DNA of 64,000 bases from Arthrobacter sp. B0490 (GTDB taxonomy: Bacteria; Actinomycetota; Actinomycetes; Actinomycetales; Micrococcaceae), in assembly GCF_002929355.1 (NCBI RefSeq), contig NZ_PJIR01000001.1:1-64000 (forward strand). The letters are read 5' to 3'. A model generated the notes under the pieces. The model was not told where the DNA came from, did not search any database, and saw only the letters and a program-made list of their open reading frames with translations. The position numbers and the translations under genes were made by a program. Numbering within the stretch: position 1 is the stretch's first letter; the number at the start of each line of letters is the position of its first letter. Of this stretch, positions 46,458 through 55,002 are shown piece by piece.

Positions 46458-47390
46458 TCACGCCCGCGGGTGCGCCTGCTCGTAGCTGCGCCGCAGGCGG
46501 TCGACCGAGACATGCGTGTAGAGCTGGGTCGTCGCGAGGCTCGAGTGGCCGAGCAGTTCCTGCACCGCCCTAAGGTCGGCGCCACCGTCCAGCAGGTGGG
46601 TGGCGGCGGTGTGCCGGAGGGCGTGCGGGCCACGGGCGGCGGTGTCGCCCAGGGCTTCGAGTGCCTCCCTGACCTGCGTGCGGACGGCACGCTGGTCGAT
46701 GCGCCCACCGCGCCGGCCGAGGAACAGGGCCGGGCCACTCTTCTCCGTCAGCCATCGCGGGCGCCCGCGTCGGAGCCAGTCGTCGATGGCATGCGCCGCC
46801 GGGACACCGTAGGGGACGGTACGCTCCTTCGACCCCTTGCCCAGGACGAGGAGGGTCCGCCGCTCGGTGTCGATGTCGTCGACGTCGAGACCCACCAGTT
46901 CTCCGACCCGCACGCCCGTGCCGTACAGCACCTCGACCATCGCCCGCCGCTGGAGCTCGTGCGGATCCCCCTCCAGCATCCGATCCTCGAGGTCCTCGAA
47001 CAGCGCACCGGTCTGGGGCCGGCTGAGGACGGCCGGCAGGGACCTGGTGCGCTTGGGTGATCGGAGGCGCAGTGCCGGATTCGCCTGGATCAGTTCCTCC
47101 CGCACCGCCCAGTCCATGAAGGCCCGCACCGAGGCGGCACGGCGTGCGATCGTGGCGCGGGACAGGCCGGCGGCGTCGAGCTCGCCGAGCCACGCCCTGA
47201 AGTGGCGGAGTTCCAGCCTGTCCAGGGCTGAGACTCCGGACCGCCCGGCATGGGCGAAGAAGAGCTGCAGGTCCTTGCGGTACGCGCGCACCGTGTGCGG
47301 GGACCGGTTGCGCTCCCGCGTCAGGTACTGCTCGAAGCCCTCTGCGGCAGCATCCAGCGCCTGCCCCTGCCCTGCGCCCTCGTATGTCAT
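46458..47390 (-). CDS. xerC: Tyrosine recombinase XerC
   Basis: 310 residues. With XerD it resolves chromosome dimers at dif. The N-terminal SAM-like domain has RNRSPHTVRAYRKDLQLF. Catalytic residues of the C-terminal domain are Arg in GTGVRVGELVGL, Lys in LGKGSKER, His-x-x-Arg in HALRHTAATHLL, His in LLGHSSLAT and Tyr in TQLYTHVSVDRL. ATG 47390 with GGAGGG three bases upstream. It is next to dprA and comM, as in other actinobacteria, so it is the housekeeping recombinase, not a phage integrase. Confidence 0.94.
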   Translation of the reverse strand: MTYEGAGQGQALDAAAEGFEQYLTRERNRSPHTVRAYRKDLQLFFAHAGRSGVSALDRLELRHFRAWLGELDAAGLSRATIARRAASVRAFMDWAVREELIQANPALRLRSPKRTRSLPAVLSRPQTGALFEDLEDRMLEGDPHELQRRAMVEVLYGTGVRVGELVGLDVDDIDTERRTLLVLGKGSKERTVPYGVPAAHAIDDWLRRGRPRWLTEKSGPALFLGRRGGRIDQRAVRTQVREALEALGDTAARGPHALRHTAATHLLDGGADLRAVQELLGHSSLATTQLYTHVSVDRLRRSYEQAHPRA

Positions 47391-47473
47391 CGTCCCTCCG
47401 GTACCAGTATCCACGTCCGTTCCGGTCCCCGCGCAGGGGGCGGTCGGAGGGCACGAAGCCCTGGCCCGGCCCG

Positions 47474-48079
47474 TCAGGCACCGCCCTCGGCCGGAACGGG
47501 TACCGGACCCGATTCGAAGCCGAGCAGCGCCGTCTTGGTCTCCAGGCCCGCCGCGTAGCCGACGACGGCGCCGGTGCTGCTGACCACGCGGTGTCCGGGG
47601 ACGATGATCGACACCGGGTTGACTCTCACGGCCGCCCCGATCGCGCGTCCCATCGCAGGGTTGCCCAGGTCGCCCGCGATGTCGCGGTAGCTGCGGCGCC
47701 GCCCGTAGGGGATGCGTCTGAGGGTGGCCCAGACGGCGAGCTGGAAGGCCGTGCCCTGCAGCTCGATCGGCACCTCGAACTCCCGGCGGAGACCCGCGAA
47801 GTACTCTCCCAGCTCCGCGGCCGCCTGCCGCAGGAGGGCGACGGTCGGATCCGGTGGTGGGGCGGGCTCGACCGGGACGGTCGGCGCATGGGCCTCCTGC
47901 GCGCTGTCGGGCAGGCGTACCGGCCACCCGAGCGAGGCCCGGGGAGGCACCGGGGTGTGGTCGCCGTGGTACAGGCCGACGATCGCCGCGGTGCCGGCGA
48001 CGATGCGGAGCGCTCCGACCGGTGAAGGGATCTCGACGTGCCATCGCTCGTCCTCGGGCAGGCGGCTGGTGCTACTCAT
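47474..48079 (-). CDS. Alkyltransferase-like protein, Ogt family, catalytic Cys replaced by Gly
   Basis: 201 residues, a full-length two-domain O6-alkylguanine-DNA alkyltransferase (N-terminal domain 1-105, C-terminal HTH/active-site domain 108-195). The segments GTAFQLAVWATLRRIPYG, RSYRDIA (Tyr), the Arg finger in MGRAIGAAVRVNP, and GYAAGLETK are all kept. The active-site motif that should read PCHRV is PGHRV, with Gly162 (codon GGA at 47594-47596) in place of the methyl-accepting Cys. It therefore probably cannot repair by alkyl transfer. It may recognise alkylated guanine like ATL proteins, which hand lesions to nucleotide excision repair. ATG with GGAGGA upstream; downstream of dprA. Confidence 0.88.
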   Translation of the reverse strand: MSSTSRLPEDERWHVEIPSPVGALRIVAGTAAIVGLYHGDHTPVPPRASLGWPVRLPDSAQEAHAPTVPVEPAPPPDPTVALLRQAAAELGEYFAGLRREFEVPIELQGTAFQLAVWATLRRIPYGRRRSYRDIAGDLGNPAMGRAIGAAVRVNPVSIIVPGHRVVSSTGAVVGYAAGLETKTALLGFESGPVPVPAEGGA

Positions 48080-48163
48080 GGATGTCCTCCTGGTGATGCC
48101 GGCGGATCGGTAGGTGTGGGACGAGGTGCCGGATACCTGCGGTGTCCCCGCCTCGGCGGCGCT

Positions 48164-49357
48164 TCAGCCCTCCCGCCGGCGCCACCCCCCGGCGGCCCTG
48201 ACGGCGAGGCCGGCGAGTTCGAGGCGGGCAAGCCCGCTGATGACGTCGCGCGTGGACAGGCCCGCGACCGACGACAGCTTGTCGACGGTCGTCGCGGCAC
48301 GTCTCGGCAGACCGTCCAGGAGCAGCAGATCCGGGACCGCCAGGCCGTCCTGCTCCCGTGCGGGCGACGCAGCCTCCCTCTCCCGGTCTCCCGGTTCGCT
48401 GCCGAGAGGACCGGCGAGTTCGGCCACGTCGGCGGCGTCGCTGACGCACACCGCACTCCCGTCCCTGAGCAGGCGGTGGCACCCGGCGGAGTTGGCGGAA
48501 TGCACCGAGCCCGGTACCGCGCCCACTGCGCGGCCCAGGCCCGCCGCGTGATGGGCCGTGTTGAGGGCGCCGGACCGCCATCGGGCCTCCACAACCACCG
48601 TTACCGCGCTCAGGGCCGCGATCAGCCTGTTCCGCTGCAGGAACCGCCACCTGGTGGGCGAGCTGCCGGGTGGGACCTCGGAGATCAGCAGACCGCTGTC
48701 CGCGACCCTCCTCAGCAGGTCCTCGTTGCCCGCCGGGTAGTACCTGTCGACCCCGCAGGCGAGGAGGGCGATGGTCGGTGGGAGCTCCCCGTCCTCCGAC
48801 GAGGCGAGAGCTGCCCGATGCGCCCGGGCGTCGATGCCGTAGGCGCCACCCGAGACCACCGAGAACCCGCGGGTCGCGAGCCCGGCCGCGATCTCGTCCG
48901 TGACCGAATCGCCGTAGGCGGTGCTGTCCCTCGAGCCCACCAGAGCGGCCGTCCGGACCCGCTCCGGGATGTCCTTCCGACCCCGTACCCAGAGGCACAG
49001 CGGAGCAGCGAGTTGCAGATCGTCCAGGGCCTCCGGCCACCCCGCGGACTCGGGCGTGAGGAGCCGCCCGCCGAGCCGCTCCAGCGTCGCCAGGTCCCGC
49101 TCGGGAGCGAGGTCGCCGAGACGCGCGGCCCACCGGGACAGCCCGTCGTCGAGGGGGTCCCGGCGGCCGCCGGACGTCCCCAGGGCTTCCTGCAGCATGC
49201 GTCGGACCTGCGAGCCCGCCGTCAGGTCGCGCCGGGCGATGCGCAGCGCGTCGTCGGGACCGACGAGGGACACCAGCGTCGGTCCGACCGCGTCCGAGGG
49301 CTCGAAGAGCCGTGACAGGGCGGCCCTCGCGACCCGGGTGCCGGCCGCCCCGGTCAC
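48164..49357 (-). CDS. dprA: DNA-processing protein DprA
   Basis: 397 residues. It binds incoming single-stranded DNA and loads RecA during transformation. An N-terminal helical SAM-like region is followed by the Rossmann-fold core with TAALVGSRDSTAYGDSVT and VVSGGAYGIDARAHRAAL (the dinucleotide-type GxYGID loop). A winged-helix C-terminal domain completes it (TVDKLSSVAGLSTRDVISGLARLELAGL). The start is GTG at 49357, overlapping the comM stop (GTGA). A middle linker of about 25 residues is polar and probably disordered. Its presence beside comM suggests a competence capability but does not prove it. Confidence 0.93.
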   Translation of the reverse strand: MTGAAGTRVARAALSRLFEPSDAVGPTLVSLVGPDDALRIARRDLTAGSQVRRMLQEALGTSGGRRDPLDDGLSRWAARLGDLAPERDLATLERLGGRLLTPESAGWPEALDDLQLAAPLCLWVRGRKDIPERVRTAALVGSRDSTAYGDSVTDEIAAGLATRGFSVVSGGAYGIDARAHRAALASSEDGELPPTIALLACGVDRYYPAGNEDLLRRVADSGLLISEVPPGSSPTRWRFLQRNRLIAALSAVTVVVEARWRSGALNTAHHAAGLGRAVGAVPGSVHSANSAGCHRLLRDGSAVCVSDAADVAELAGPLGSEPGDREREAASPAREQDGLAVPDLLLLDGLPRRAATTVDKLSSVAGLSTRDVISGLARLELAGLAVRAAGGWRRREG

Positions 49358-50889
49358 GCCGCACGCTCCTGGATCCGGAGACCCAGGGCTGTGCCGACGT
49401 CGTCCGCGTCCGGGCGGCCACGGCCGGCGAGATCGGAGATCGTCCACGCGACGCGGAGGACCCTGTCCCAGCCGCGTGCGCTCACGAGGTTGCGGTCGAG
49501 AGCCCGGTCGAGCGAAGCGGTCACGGTCCGCGGCAGGGCGAGGTCGCCCCGGAGGACGCGTCCCTGGACCTCGGCGTTCGTGGTGTGGTCCCAGCGGCGC
49601 AGCCTCTCCCGCTGGGCCGCCCGCGCCTCCGCCACGCGTGAGGCCACGACCGCGGACGACTCGGCGCTCGACCCTCCCCGGTAGTCCGCCAGGCTCACCC
49701 GGTGCACCGCGAGCTGCAGATCGACGCGGTCCAGCAGCGGCCCGGACAGGCGGTTGAAGTACCTCCGCCGCTGCTGGGCCGTGCACAGGCAGTCGATCCC
49801 CTTGCCGTTGGCCAGTCCGCAGGGACAGGGGTTGAGCGCGAGGACCAGCTGAAACCGCGCGGGGTAGGACGCCGTCCCGGAGGCACGGTGGAGGACGAGG
49901 CGACCACTCTCCAGCGGCTCCCGCAGCGCCTCGAGGACGCGGCGCTCGTACTCCGGCGCCTCGTCGAGGAACAGGATCCCGCGATGCGCTCTCGACGCGG
50001 CGCCGGGTCTCGGGATGCCACTGCCCCCGCCGATGATGGAGGCGGGGGTCGCGGTGTGGTGCGGGCTCTCGAACGGTGGCTTGCGGACCAGTTCGGTACA
50101 GTGCCGCTCGCCGCTCAGGCTGTGGATCGCCGTCACCTCCATCGCCTGGTCGTCCTCGAGGTCCGGCAGGATGCCCGGCAGCCGTTCCGCGAGCATGGTC
50201 TTCCCCGCGCCGGGCGGCCCGACCATGAGGAGGTGGTGGGACCCCGCCGCGGCGACCTCGAGCGCGAACCGGGCCTCCTGCTGGCCCGCGATTTCCGACA
50301 GGTCCTTCAGGGGTTCGGCCCGCACCACGGGGACGCCCGACTCGCAGCGGTCCACGGGGTCTGGCAGCCGCACCTGCGTGGCGTCGGCGCCGAAGACCAG
50401 GGCCACCTCGGCGAGCGTCCGGAAGGAACGGACCTCGGCCGTCGGCACGAGCGCCGCCTCGGCGGCGTTCTCCTCCGCCACGACGATGCTGTGATGCCCG
50501 GCGTCCACGGCGGCCATCACGGCCGGCAGGACTCCGCGCACGGGGCGGAGCCGACCGTCCAGGCCCAGCTCCGCCAGGAAGACCGTGGGGCCGCAGCCGC
50601 GGACGTCCCCTGCGGCGGACAGGGCCGACATGACGATCGCGAGGTCGAAGGCCGATCCGCGCTTCGGCAGTGAGGCCGGGATGAGGTTCACGGTGATCTT
50701 GCGCCGGCTGAGGGGGACGCCCGCATTCCGGGCCGCCGCCCGGATACGGTCCTTCGCCTCGTTGAGCGACGCATCGGGGAGGCCGAGCAGCACGAAGGCC
50801 GGCAGGGTCTGGCCGATGTCCGCCTCCACCTCGATGACGTGCCCGTTCATACCGACGAGGGACACCGCGTAGGTGCGGCCGAGCGCCAT
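49354..50889 (-). CDS. comM: YifB/ComM family Mg chelatase-like AAA+ ATPase
   Basis: 511 residues, full length. The N-terminal Lon-like domain (RTYAVSLVGMNGHVIEVEADI to AELGLDGRLRPVRG) precedes the AAA+ domain with Walker A GPPGAGKT near 220 and Walker B GILFLDEAPEY. A C-terminal Mg_chelatase domain carries NPCPCG and CLCTAQQRRRY, where conserved cysteines are present. ComM is a hexameric branch-migration helicase that helps integrate transforming DNA. The ATG shares a base with the yraN stop, and its TGA overlaps dprA. Confidence 0.94.
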   Translation of the reverse strand: MALGRTYAVSLVGMNGHVIEVEADIGQTLPAFVLLGLPDASLNEAKDRIRAAARNAGVPLSRRKITVNLIPASLPKRGSAFDLAIVMSALSAAGDVRGCGPTVFLAELGLDGRLRPVRGVLPAVMAAVDAGHHSIVVAEENAAEAALVPTAEVRSFRTLAEVALVFGADATQVRLPDPVDRCESGVPVVRAEPLKDLSEIAGQQEARFALEVAAAGSHHLLMVGPPGAGKTMLAERLPGILPDLEDDQAMEVTAIHSLSGERHCTELVRKPPFESPHHTATPASIIGGGSGIPRPGAASRAHRGILFLDEAPEYERRVLEALREPLESGRLVLHRASGTASYPARFQLVLALNPCPCGLANGKGIDCLCTAQQRRRYFNRLSGPLLDRVDLQLAVHRVSLADYRGGSSAESSAVVASRVAEARAAQRERLRRWDHTTNAEVQGRVLRGDLALPRTVTASLDRALDRNLVSARGWDRVLRVAWTISDLAGRGRPDADDVGTALGLRIQERAA

Positions 50890-51245
50890 CAGATCACCGC
50901 CCGGACGTGCTCGATCCGCGGCGCCCCCGAGCCGTCGTCGAGCACTCCCACGGCGTCGATGCGGAAGCCGCTGAACCTCAGGTCGTGCGCCCGCGCCCAC
51001 TTCGAGGCGAGCAGGTACAGCCTCGCGAGCTTGCCCGCGGTGATGGCTTCGAGCGGCTGTCCGAAGTCGTCGGAGCTCCGCGTCTTGACCTCGACGATCA
51101 CGAGCGTGGACCCGTCGACCGCCACGAGGTCGATCTCCCCTGCAGGACACCGCCAGTTGCGGTCGACGATCGTCAGTCCCGCCTGCTCCAGAAAGTCGGC
51201 TGCCGTCGCTTCCCCGCGACGCGCCAGTTGATCCTTGGCCAGCAT
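50889..51245 (-). CDS. yraN: YraN family endonuclease-like protein (UPF0102)
   Basis: 118 residues with a Holliday-junction-resolvase-like fold. The nuclease motif is intact: Glu in GEATAADFLE, Asp in CPAGEIDLVAVD and the E-x-K in LVIVEVKTRSS. I chose the ATG at 51245 because GGAGGAGGTG lies just upstream; a GTG at 51263 is in the ribosome-binding region. The role of YraN is not settled; DNA processing in recombination or transformation is plausible given comM and dprA next to it. Confidence 0.9.
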   Translation of the reverse strand: MLAKDQLARRGEATAADFLEQAGLTIVDRNWRCPAGEIDLVAVDGSTLVIVEVKTRSSDDFGQPLEAITAGKLARLYLLASKWARAHDLRFSGFRIDAVGVLDDGSGAPRIEHVRAVI

Positions 51246-51480
51246 CGGCCTCACCTCCTCCACCAGACTCGTGGGGTCAGCGGCCGGCCGCAGGATCCGC
51301 GGCGCCTATGTGGACAACCTCGAGCCCGGGTACGCCAGGGCGGGCGGCGGCATGCCGACCGGCTCCGCGCAGCAGGCGCTCCCGGGCCGGATACGGTCGG
51401 AGGGCTGGTCCCAGCTCCGCCTCACCTCGTACCGTAGGAGGGCGGCGTGAGGACGCCGGCACGAGCCGAAGGAGGACACC

Positions 51481-51699
51481 ATGGAGACGAGCGAATTCCC
51501 TCCCGACGGGAGCGACGCCGATCTGCTGGAACAGGGCGTTCCCGACGAAGCCGCCGATACGGCCTCCGGCGGAGAGATCGCGGGCGAGGGGACGGGCGGG
51601 TCGGAGGCCGACCGCCTCGAACAGGCTGCCGACGTCCCGAGCGACGGCGAGGAGGCCTTCCCCCACGGAGGGACGGACGACGACAGCCCCACCGCCTGA
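51481..51699 (+). CDS. Small acidic protein with an imperfect internal repeat
   Basis: 72 residues, very acidic and without aromatic core residues except two Phe. It contains two related segments, SDADLLEQGVPDEA (residues 11-24) and SEADRLEQAADVPSD (about 41-55). The GGAGGACACC ribosome binding site precedes the ATG at an ideal distance, and the frame keeps actinobacterial codon bias, so I take it as real. It stands alone on the plus strand between yraN and DUF2469. No family or function is recognised; it looks intrinsically disordered. Confidence 0.72.
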   Translation: METSEFPPDGSDADLLEQGVPDEAADTASGGEIAGEGTGGSEADRLEQAADVPSDGEEAFPHGGTDDDSPTA

Positions 51700-51765
51700 C
51701 GGAGGAGCACAGCCACCGGAACGCCCGGCGACCCGATCCCGCGGCCCGGGACGACGCGCCGGACG

Positions 51766-52092
51766 TCAGTTGCCCAGCGTGCCGTCCTTCGGGAGCGCGA
51801 TGTCGTCCGACTTCGACAGCTCCTCGACGTTCACGTCCTTGAACGTGATCACGCGGACGTTCTTCACGAAACGCGCCGAACGGTAGACGTCCCAGACCCA
51901 GGCGTCCTGCAGCGTCAGGTCGAAGTACACCTCGCCGTCGGCGGACCGGGCCTGCAGGTCCACGTTGTTCGCCAGATAGAACCTGCGCTCCGTCTCGACG
52001 ACGTAACTGAAGAGCCCGACGACGTCCCGGTACTCGCGGTAGAGCTGCAGCTCCATGTCGGTTTCGTAGTTCTCAAGATCCTCGGCACTCAT
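51766..52092 (-). CDS. DUF2469 protein
   Basis: 108 residues. Highly conserved actinobacterial protein of unknown function: MSAEDLENYETDMELQLYREYRDVVGLFSYVVETERRFYLAN and AWVWDVYRSARFVKNVRVITFKDVNVEEL are nearly the same as in mycobacteria. I chose the ATG at 52092 to match the homologues; a GTG at 52110 would overlap rnhB. It is the last gene of the lepB-rnhB group. The function is unknown; its position with rnhB is conserved. Confidence 0.92.
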   Translation of the reverse strand: MSAEDLENYETDMELQLYREYRDVVGLFSYVVETERRFYLANNVDLQARSADGEVYFDLTLQDAWVWDVYRSARFVKNVRVITFKDVNVEELSKSDDIALPKDGTLGN

Positions 52093-52099
52093 CCGTTCA

Positions 52100-52840
52100 T
52101 CATCCTCCACTTTCGATGCGCGTCGCGTCAGGCCTGTCCGCGCTTCCCAGGCGCCACGTCTTCCGGTGGTACTCGCTCGGTCCGGCGACGTCGATCGCCG
52201 CCCGGTGCCCCTCGGTGGCGTACCCCTTGTTCCCGTCCCAGCCGAAGGCCGGATGGCTCGCGGCGAGCGACACCATCAGGGCGTCGCGTTCCACCTTCGC
52301 CAGGACGCTCGCGGCGGCGACGCTCAGGCACTTCAGGTCCGCCTTGATCCGCGTATGGACCGGGGCCGTGCAGCCCCCGGGCTCCACGGGGGCCGCACCG
52401 CCGTCGCCGGTCCCGAAGAGGAGTCCCTGGGCCCGGGCGGACAACCAGTCGTGGTTGCCGTCGAGGATGACCGCATCCGGCGTGACCGTCTCCAGGACGG
52501 TCGCCCACGCCCGGGACCCGGCGGCGCGGAGGGCGGCCATGAGCCCGAGCTCGTCGATCTCCGCCGCCGATGCGTGTCCCACGGCGCACGCGACGGACCA
52601 GCGGCGGATCCGGGGCACCAGCGCCTCACGCTGGGCCGGCAGGAGCAGCTTGCTGTCCCGCACACCGCGCAGACCGGTCGCGGCGTCGAGGTCGACGACG
52701 ACGATCCCGACGGACACGGGCCCGGCCAGCGCTCCCCTGCCCACCTCGTCGCAGCCGGCGATGTACCGGTGCCCGTGGGCGGCGAAGGCCCGCTCGACGC
52801 CGAGGGTGGGCGCGGCGGAGCGCCTGCGCACTGTGCTCAT
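52100..52840 (-). CDS. rnhB: Ribonuclease HII
   Basis: 246 residues. It removes ribonucleotides from DNA-RNA hybrids and single misincorporated ribonucleotides. Catalytic acids are in [14 protein letters not shown] (Asp-Glu, near residue 30), VILDGNHDW and [24 protein letters not shown] at 52840 overlaps the lepB stop (ATGA). Together with the RNase HI fusion at 25 kb the genome has two RNase H types. Confidence 0.95.
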   Translation of the reverse strand: MSTVRRRSAAPTLGVERAFAAHGHRYIAGCDEVGRGALAGPVSVGIVVVDLDAATGLRGVRDSKLLLPAQREALVPRIRRWSVACAVGHASAAEIDELGLMAALRAAGSRAWATVLETVTPDAVILDGNHDWLSARAQGLLFGTGDGGAAPVEPGGCTAPVHTRIKADLKCLSVAAASVLAKVERDALMVSLAASHPAFGWDGNKGYATEGHRAAIDVAGPSEYHRKTWRLGSADRPDATRIESGG

Positions 52841-53655
52841 GACCCTGCAGGCGTGGACGCCGTACCCTGGGGCTCGGGGACGCCGTCGAAGACGTCCGGG
52901 TGGTTGCCGAGGAACGCGATGCGGTCCAGGGGCCAGGCGATGACGGCGGCCTTGCCCTCGATGTCGTCGACGTCGACGAAGCCCTTGCCCTCCTTGTCCT
53001 GGTTGGCGCGGGAGTCCGCCGAGGCGTTCCGATGGTCCCCCATGACCCACACCTTGCCCTCGGGGACGACGACGTCGAACGGGAGGTCCGAGGGGGTGGC
53101 ACCGGGGAAGAGATAGGGCTCGTCGAGCGGCTCACCGTTGACCGTGAGCAGGCCCTGGGCGTCGCAGCAGATGACGTGGTCGCCCGGGAGCCCGATGACC
53201 CGCTTGACGAGGTGCTGCTGCGACTCGTCCGGGGCGAGGCCGATGAAGATCAGCGCCTCCTTCAGCCAGCTGACCTGCGCCTCCGGCTGGGGCGGGAGCC
53301 AGCTCTCCGTGTCGCGGAAAACGACGATGTCCCCCCGCTGGAGGTCGAAGGGCTGCGGTACGAGCTGGTTGACGAAGATGCGGTCGTCGATCTCGAGGGT
53401 CTCCTCCATGGATCCGGACGGGATGAAGAACGCCCGGAACAGGAAGGTCTTGATGAGGAAGGACAGCACCAGCGCGATCACGACGATCGTGGCGATCTCC
53501 TTCAGCCACGCCCCGAAGCCGCGGTCGGCGTCCTTCCTGCCGCGCGGGGAGTCGCCGGACGCCTCGCCGGTCGGAGCGCCGCCGGCCTGCTCGAACGCGT
53601 GTGCTGCGGGTGCCTCGGGCCCCGTGGGCGACTTCCTGCGGAAGCTCCGTGCCAT
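52837..53655 (-). CDS. lepB: Signal peptidase I (second copy)
   Basis: 272 residues. This membrane serine protease removes signal peptides on the outer face of the membrane. A long N-terminal cytoplasmic segment (about 48 residues, Pro/Gly/Ser-rich) precedes the single transmembrane helix ([20 protein letters not shown]). Catalytic Ser is in [11 protein letters not shown] and Lys in [10 protein letters not shown]; box [12 protein letters not shown] is also present. It is directly downstream of the shorter lepB. Two consecutive type I signal peptidase genes may differ in substrates. Confidence 0.94.
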   Translation of the reverse strand: MARSFRRKSPTGPEAPAAHAFEQAGGAPTGEASGDSPRGRKDADRGFGAWLKEIATIVVIALVLSFLIKTFLFRAFFIPSGSMEETLEIDDRIFVNQLVPQPFDLQRGDIVVFRDTESWLPPQPEAQVSWLKEALIFIGLAPDESQQHLVKRVIGLPGDHVICCDAQGLLTVNGEPLDEPYLFPGATPSDLPFDVVVPEGKVWVMGDHRNASADSRANQDKEGKGFVDVDDIEGKAAVIAWPLDRIAFLGNHPDVFDGVPEPQGTASTPAGS

Positions 53656-53729
53656 GTGAATGGTGTCCTCTGTGGTCGTGATACCCGGTGGCCAACCGCC
53701 GGGTGCGGTCCTGCTGGGCGTCCGTACCG

Positions 53730-54419
53730 CTAGGACGCCGTCGCGGGCCGGTCGATCGGAGCGAACCGGTCAAGTGGCCAGACTAGCTGAAAGGCCCGCC
53801 CGATGATCCGATCCTCGGCGATGAGCCCTCCGCCCGGCGCGCCGAGCAGCGACCGGGAATCCATGGACGCCGAGCGGTGGTCCCCGAGGAGCCACACGCG
53901 CCCGTCGGGGACGACGACGTCGAATCGGTCCTCGCTCGGTACGTCACCCGCGTGGACGTACGGCTCGTCGGTCGTCGTCCCGTTGACGCTCAGGCGTCCG
54001 TCGGCCGAGCAGCAGGTCACGCGGTCGCCGCCGACGCCGATCACGCGCTTGACGTACACGGTGTCGCTGCCGGTGAGTCCGAGCCACTGGCCCGCGGCCG
54101 CCACGACACGCTCGGGGACACTGCGGGGATCCGTGATGGGGTCGAACGAGCCGCGGCCGTCGAAGACGACGACGTCGCCGCGACGCACCGTACCCGGCGT
54201 GTCGTCCAGTTTGGTGACGAGCACCCGGTCGCCTTCGACGAGCAGCGGCTCCATGGACGCCGAGGGGATGAAGTACACGTCGACGAGGAAACCGCGGACG
54301 AGTCCACTGATGAGGGCTGCGACGACGACGGCGGAGAACACGAAACGCCAGCCCACACGATGGGGCCGGCGTTTCGGGTGCTCTCCGACCGGTGACCGGG
54401 AAGCGGGGGTGGAATGCAC
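53730..54419 (-). CDS. lepB: Signal peptidase I (first copy)
   Basis: 229 residues. It has an N-terminal transmembrane helix (FVFSAVVVAALISGLVRGFLV), catalytic Ser in YFIPSASMEPL, Lys in VKRVIGVGGD and box E GDHRSASMDSR. Compared with the second copy it lacks the long cytoplasmic N-terminus and has a longer substrate-binding insert. Located just downstream of rplS (eight bases after the stop), so it is in the ribosomal operon, as in other actinobacteria. Confidence 0.94.
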   Translation of the reverse strand: MHSTPASRSPVGEHPKRRPHRVGWRFVFSAVVVAALISGLVRGFLVDVYFIPSASMEPLLVEGDRVLVTKLDDTPGTVRRGDVVVFDGRGSFDPITDPRSVPERVVAAAGQWLGLTGSDTVYVKRVIGVGGDRVTCCSADGRLSVNGTTTDEPYVHAGDVPSEDRFDVVVPDGRVWLLGDHRSASMDSRSLLGAPGGGLIAEDRIIGRAFQLVWPLDRFAPIDRPATAS

Positions 54420-54427
54420 CAGAGGGG

Positions 54428-54787
54428 TTACTTGACCGTCTTGGGGTCGCGCTTTTCCTTGATCTTGGCTGCCTTGCCGCGCAGTTCGCGCATGTAGTAC
54501 AGCTTCGCGCGGCGCACGTCACCCTTGGAGACGACTTCGATCCGGTCGAGGACCGGGCTGTGGACGGGGAACGTACGCTCCACGCCGACACCGAAGCTCA
54601 CCTTGCGGACCGTGAAGGTCTCGCGGATGCCGTCGCCCTGGCGGCCGACGACGAAGCCCTTGAAGATCTGAACACGGGTGTTCTTGCCTTCGATGATGTT
54701 GACGTGGACGTTGACGGTGTCGCCGGCGCGGAAGTCCGGGACGTTGTCGCGGAACGATCCGGCGTCGACGGAGTCGAGGATATGCAT
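54428..54787 (-). CDS. rplS: 50S ribosomal protein L19
   Basis: 119 residues. Subunit-interface protein of the large subunit. Conserved blocks are [45 protein letters not shown] and [21 protein letters not shown] chose the ATG at 54787 because AGGAGA lies six bases upstream; the open frame extends eight codons further. It is separated from trmD by 215 bp with a hairpin (54927-54957), so it may have its own promoter. Confidence 0.97.
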   Translation of the reverse strand: MHILDSVDAGSFRDNVPDFRAGDTVNVHVNIIEGKNTRVQIFKGFVVGRQGDGIRETFTVRKVSFGVGVERTFPVHSPVLDRIEVVSKGDVRRAKLYYMRELRGKAAKIKEKRDPKTVK

Positions 54788-54926
54788 GCTGATTCTCCTG
54801 GTGAACGCCACAGGTCACTCACGTTGGTCACGGCGGTCGAGGACAGGACCCAGGGCCTAGGCAATGCCGCCGAAAGAGGTTTCCCGGCCGATCCGGAAAA
54901 TCGGTGGCCGGGGTGTGCGAACTGTT

Positions 54927-54957
54927 GGCCGGACACCCCCTGTGGCAGGGTCCGGCC
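54927..54957 (-). terminator. Hairpin between trmD and rplS
   Basis: Stem GGCCGGAC/GTCCGGCC (54927-54934 and 54950-54957) with an inner CCCTG/CAGGG helix, about 45 bases past the trmD stop on the minus strand. It could be a terminator, an attenuator or part of an rplS leader; no T-run is present. Confidence 0.5.
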
Positions 54958-55002
54958 CAGTGGACACGATTCCCGATTATTCCACAGCCATGCGGCGATC
55001 CG

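Noticed and set aside
46458..47390. Phage integrase or integrative element
   Set aside because: The tyrosine recombinase has the housekeeping XerC context (dprA, comM) and no att repeats or other mobile genes are nearby.
47474..48079. Pseudogene status for the Ogt-like gene because of the missing Cys
   Set aside because: The frame is intact with a good start and all other family residues conserved, so loss of one catalytic residue looks functional rather than decay.
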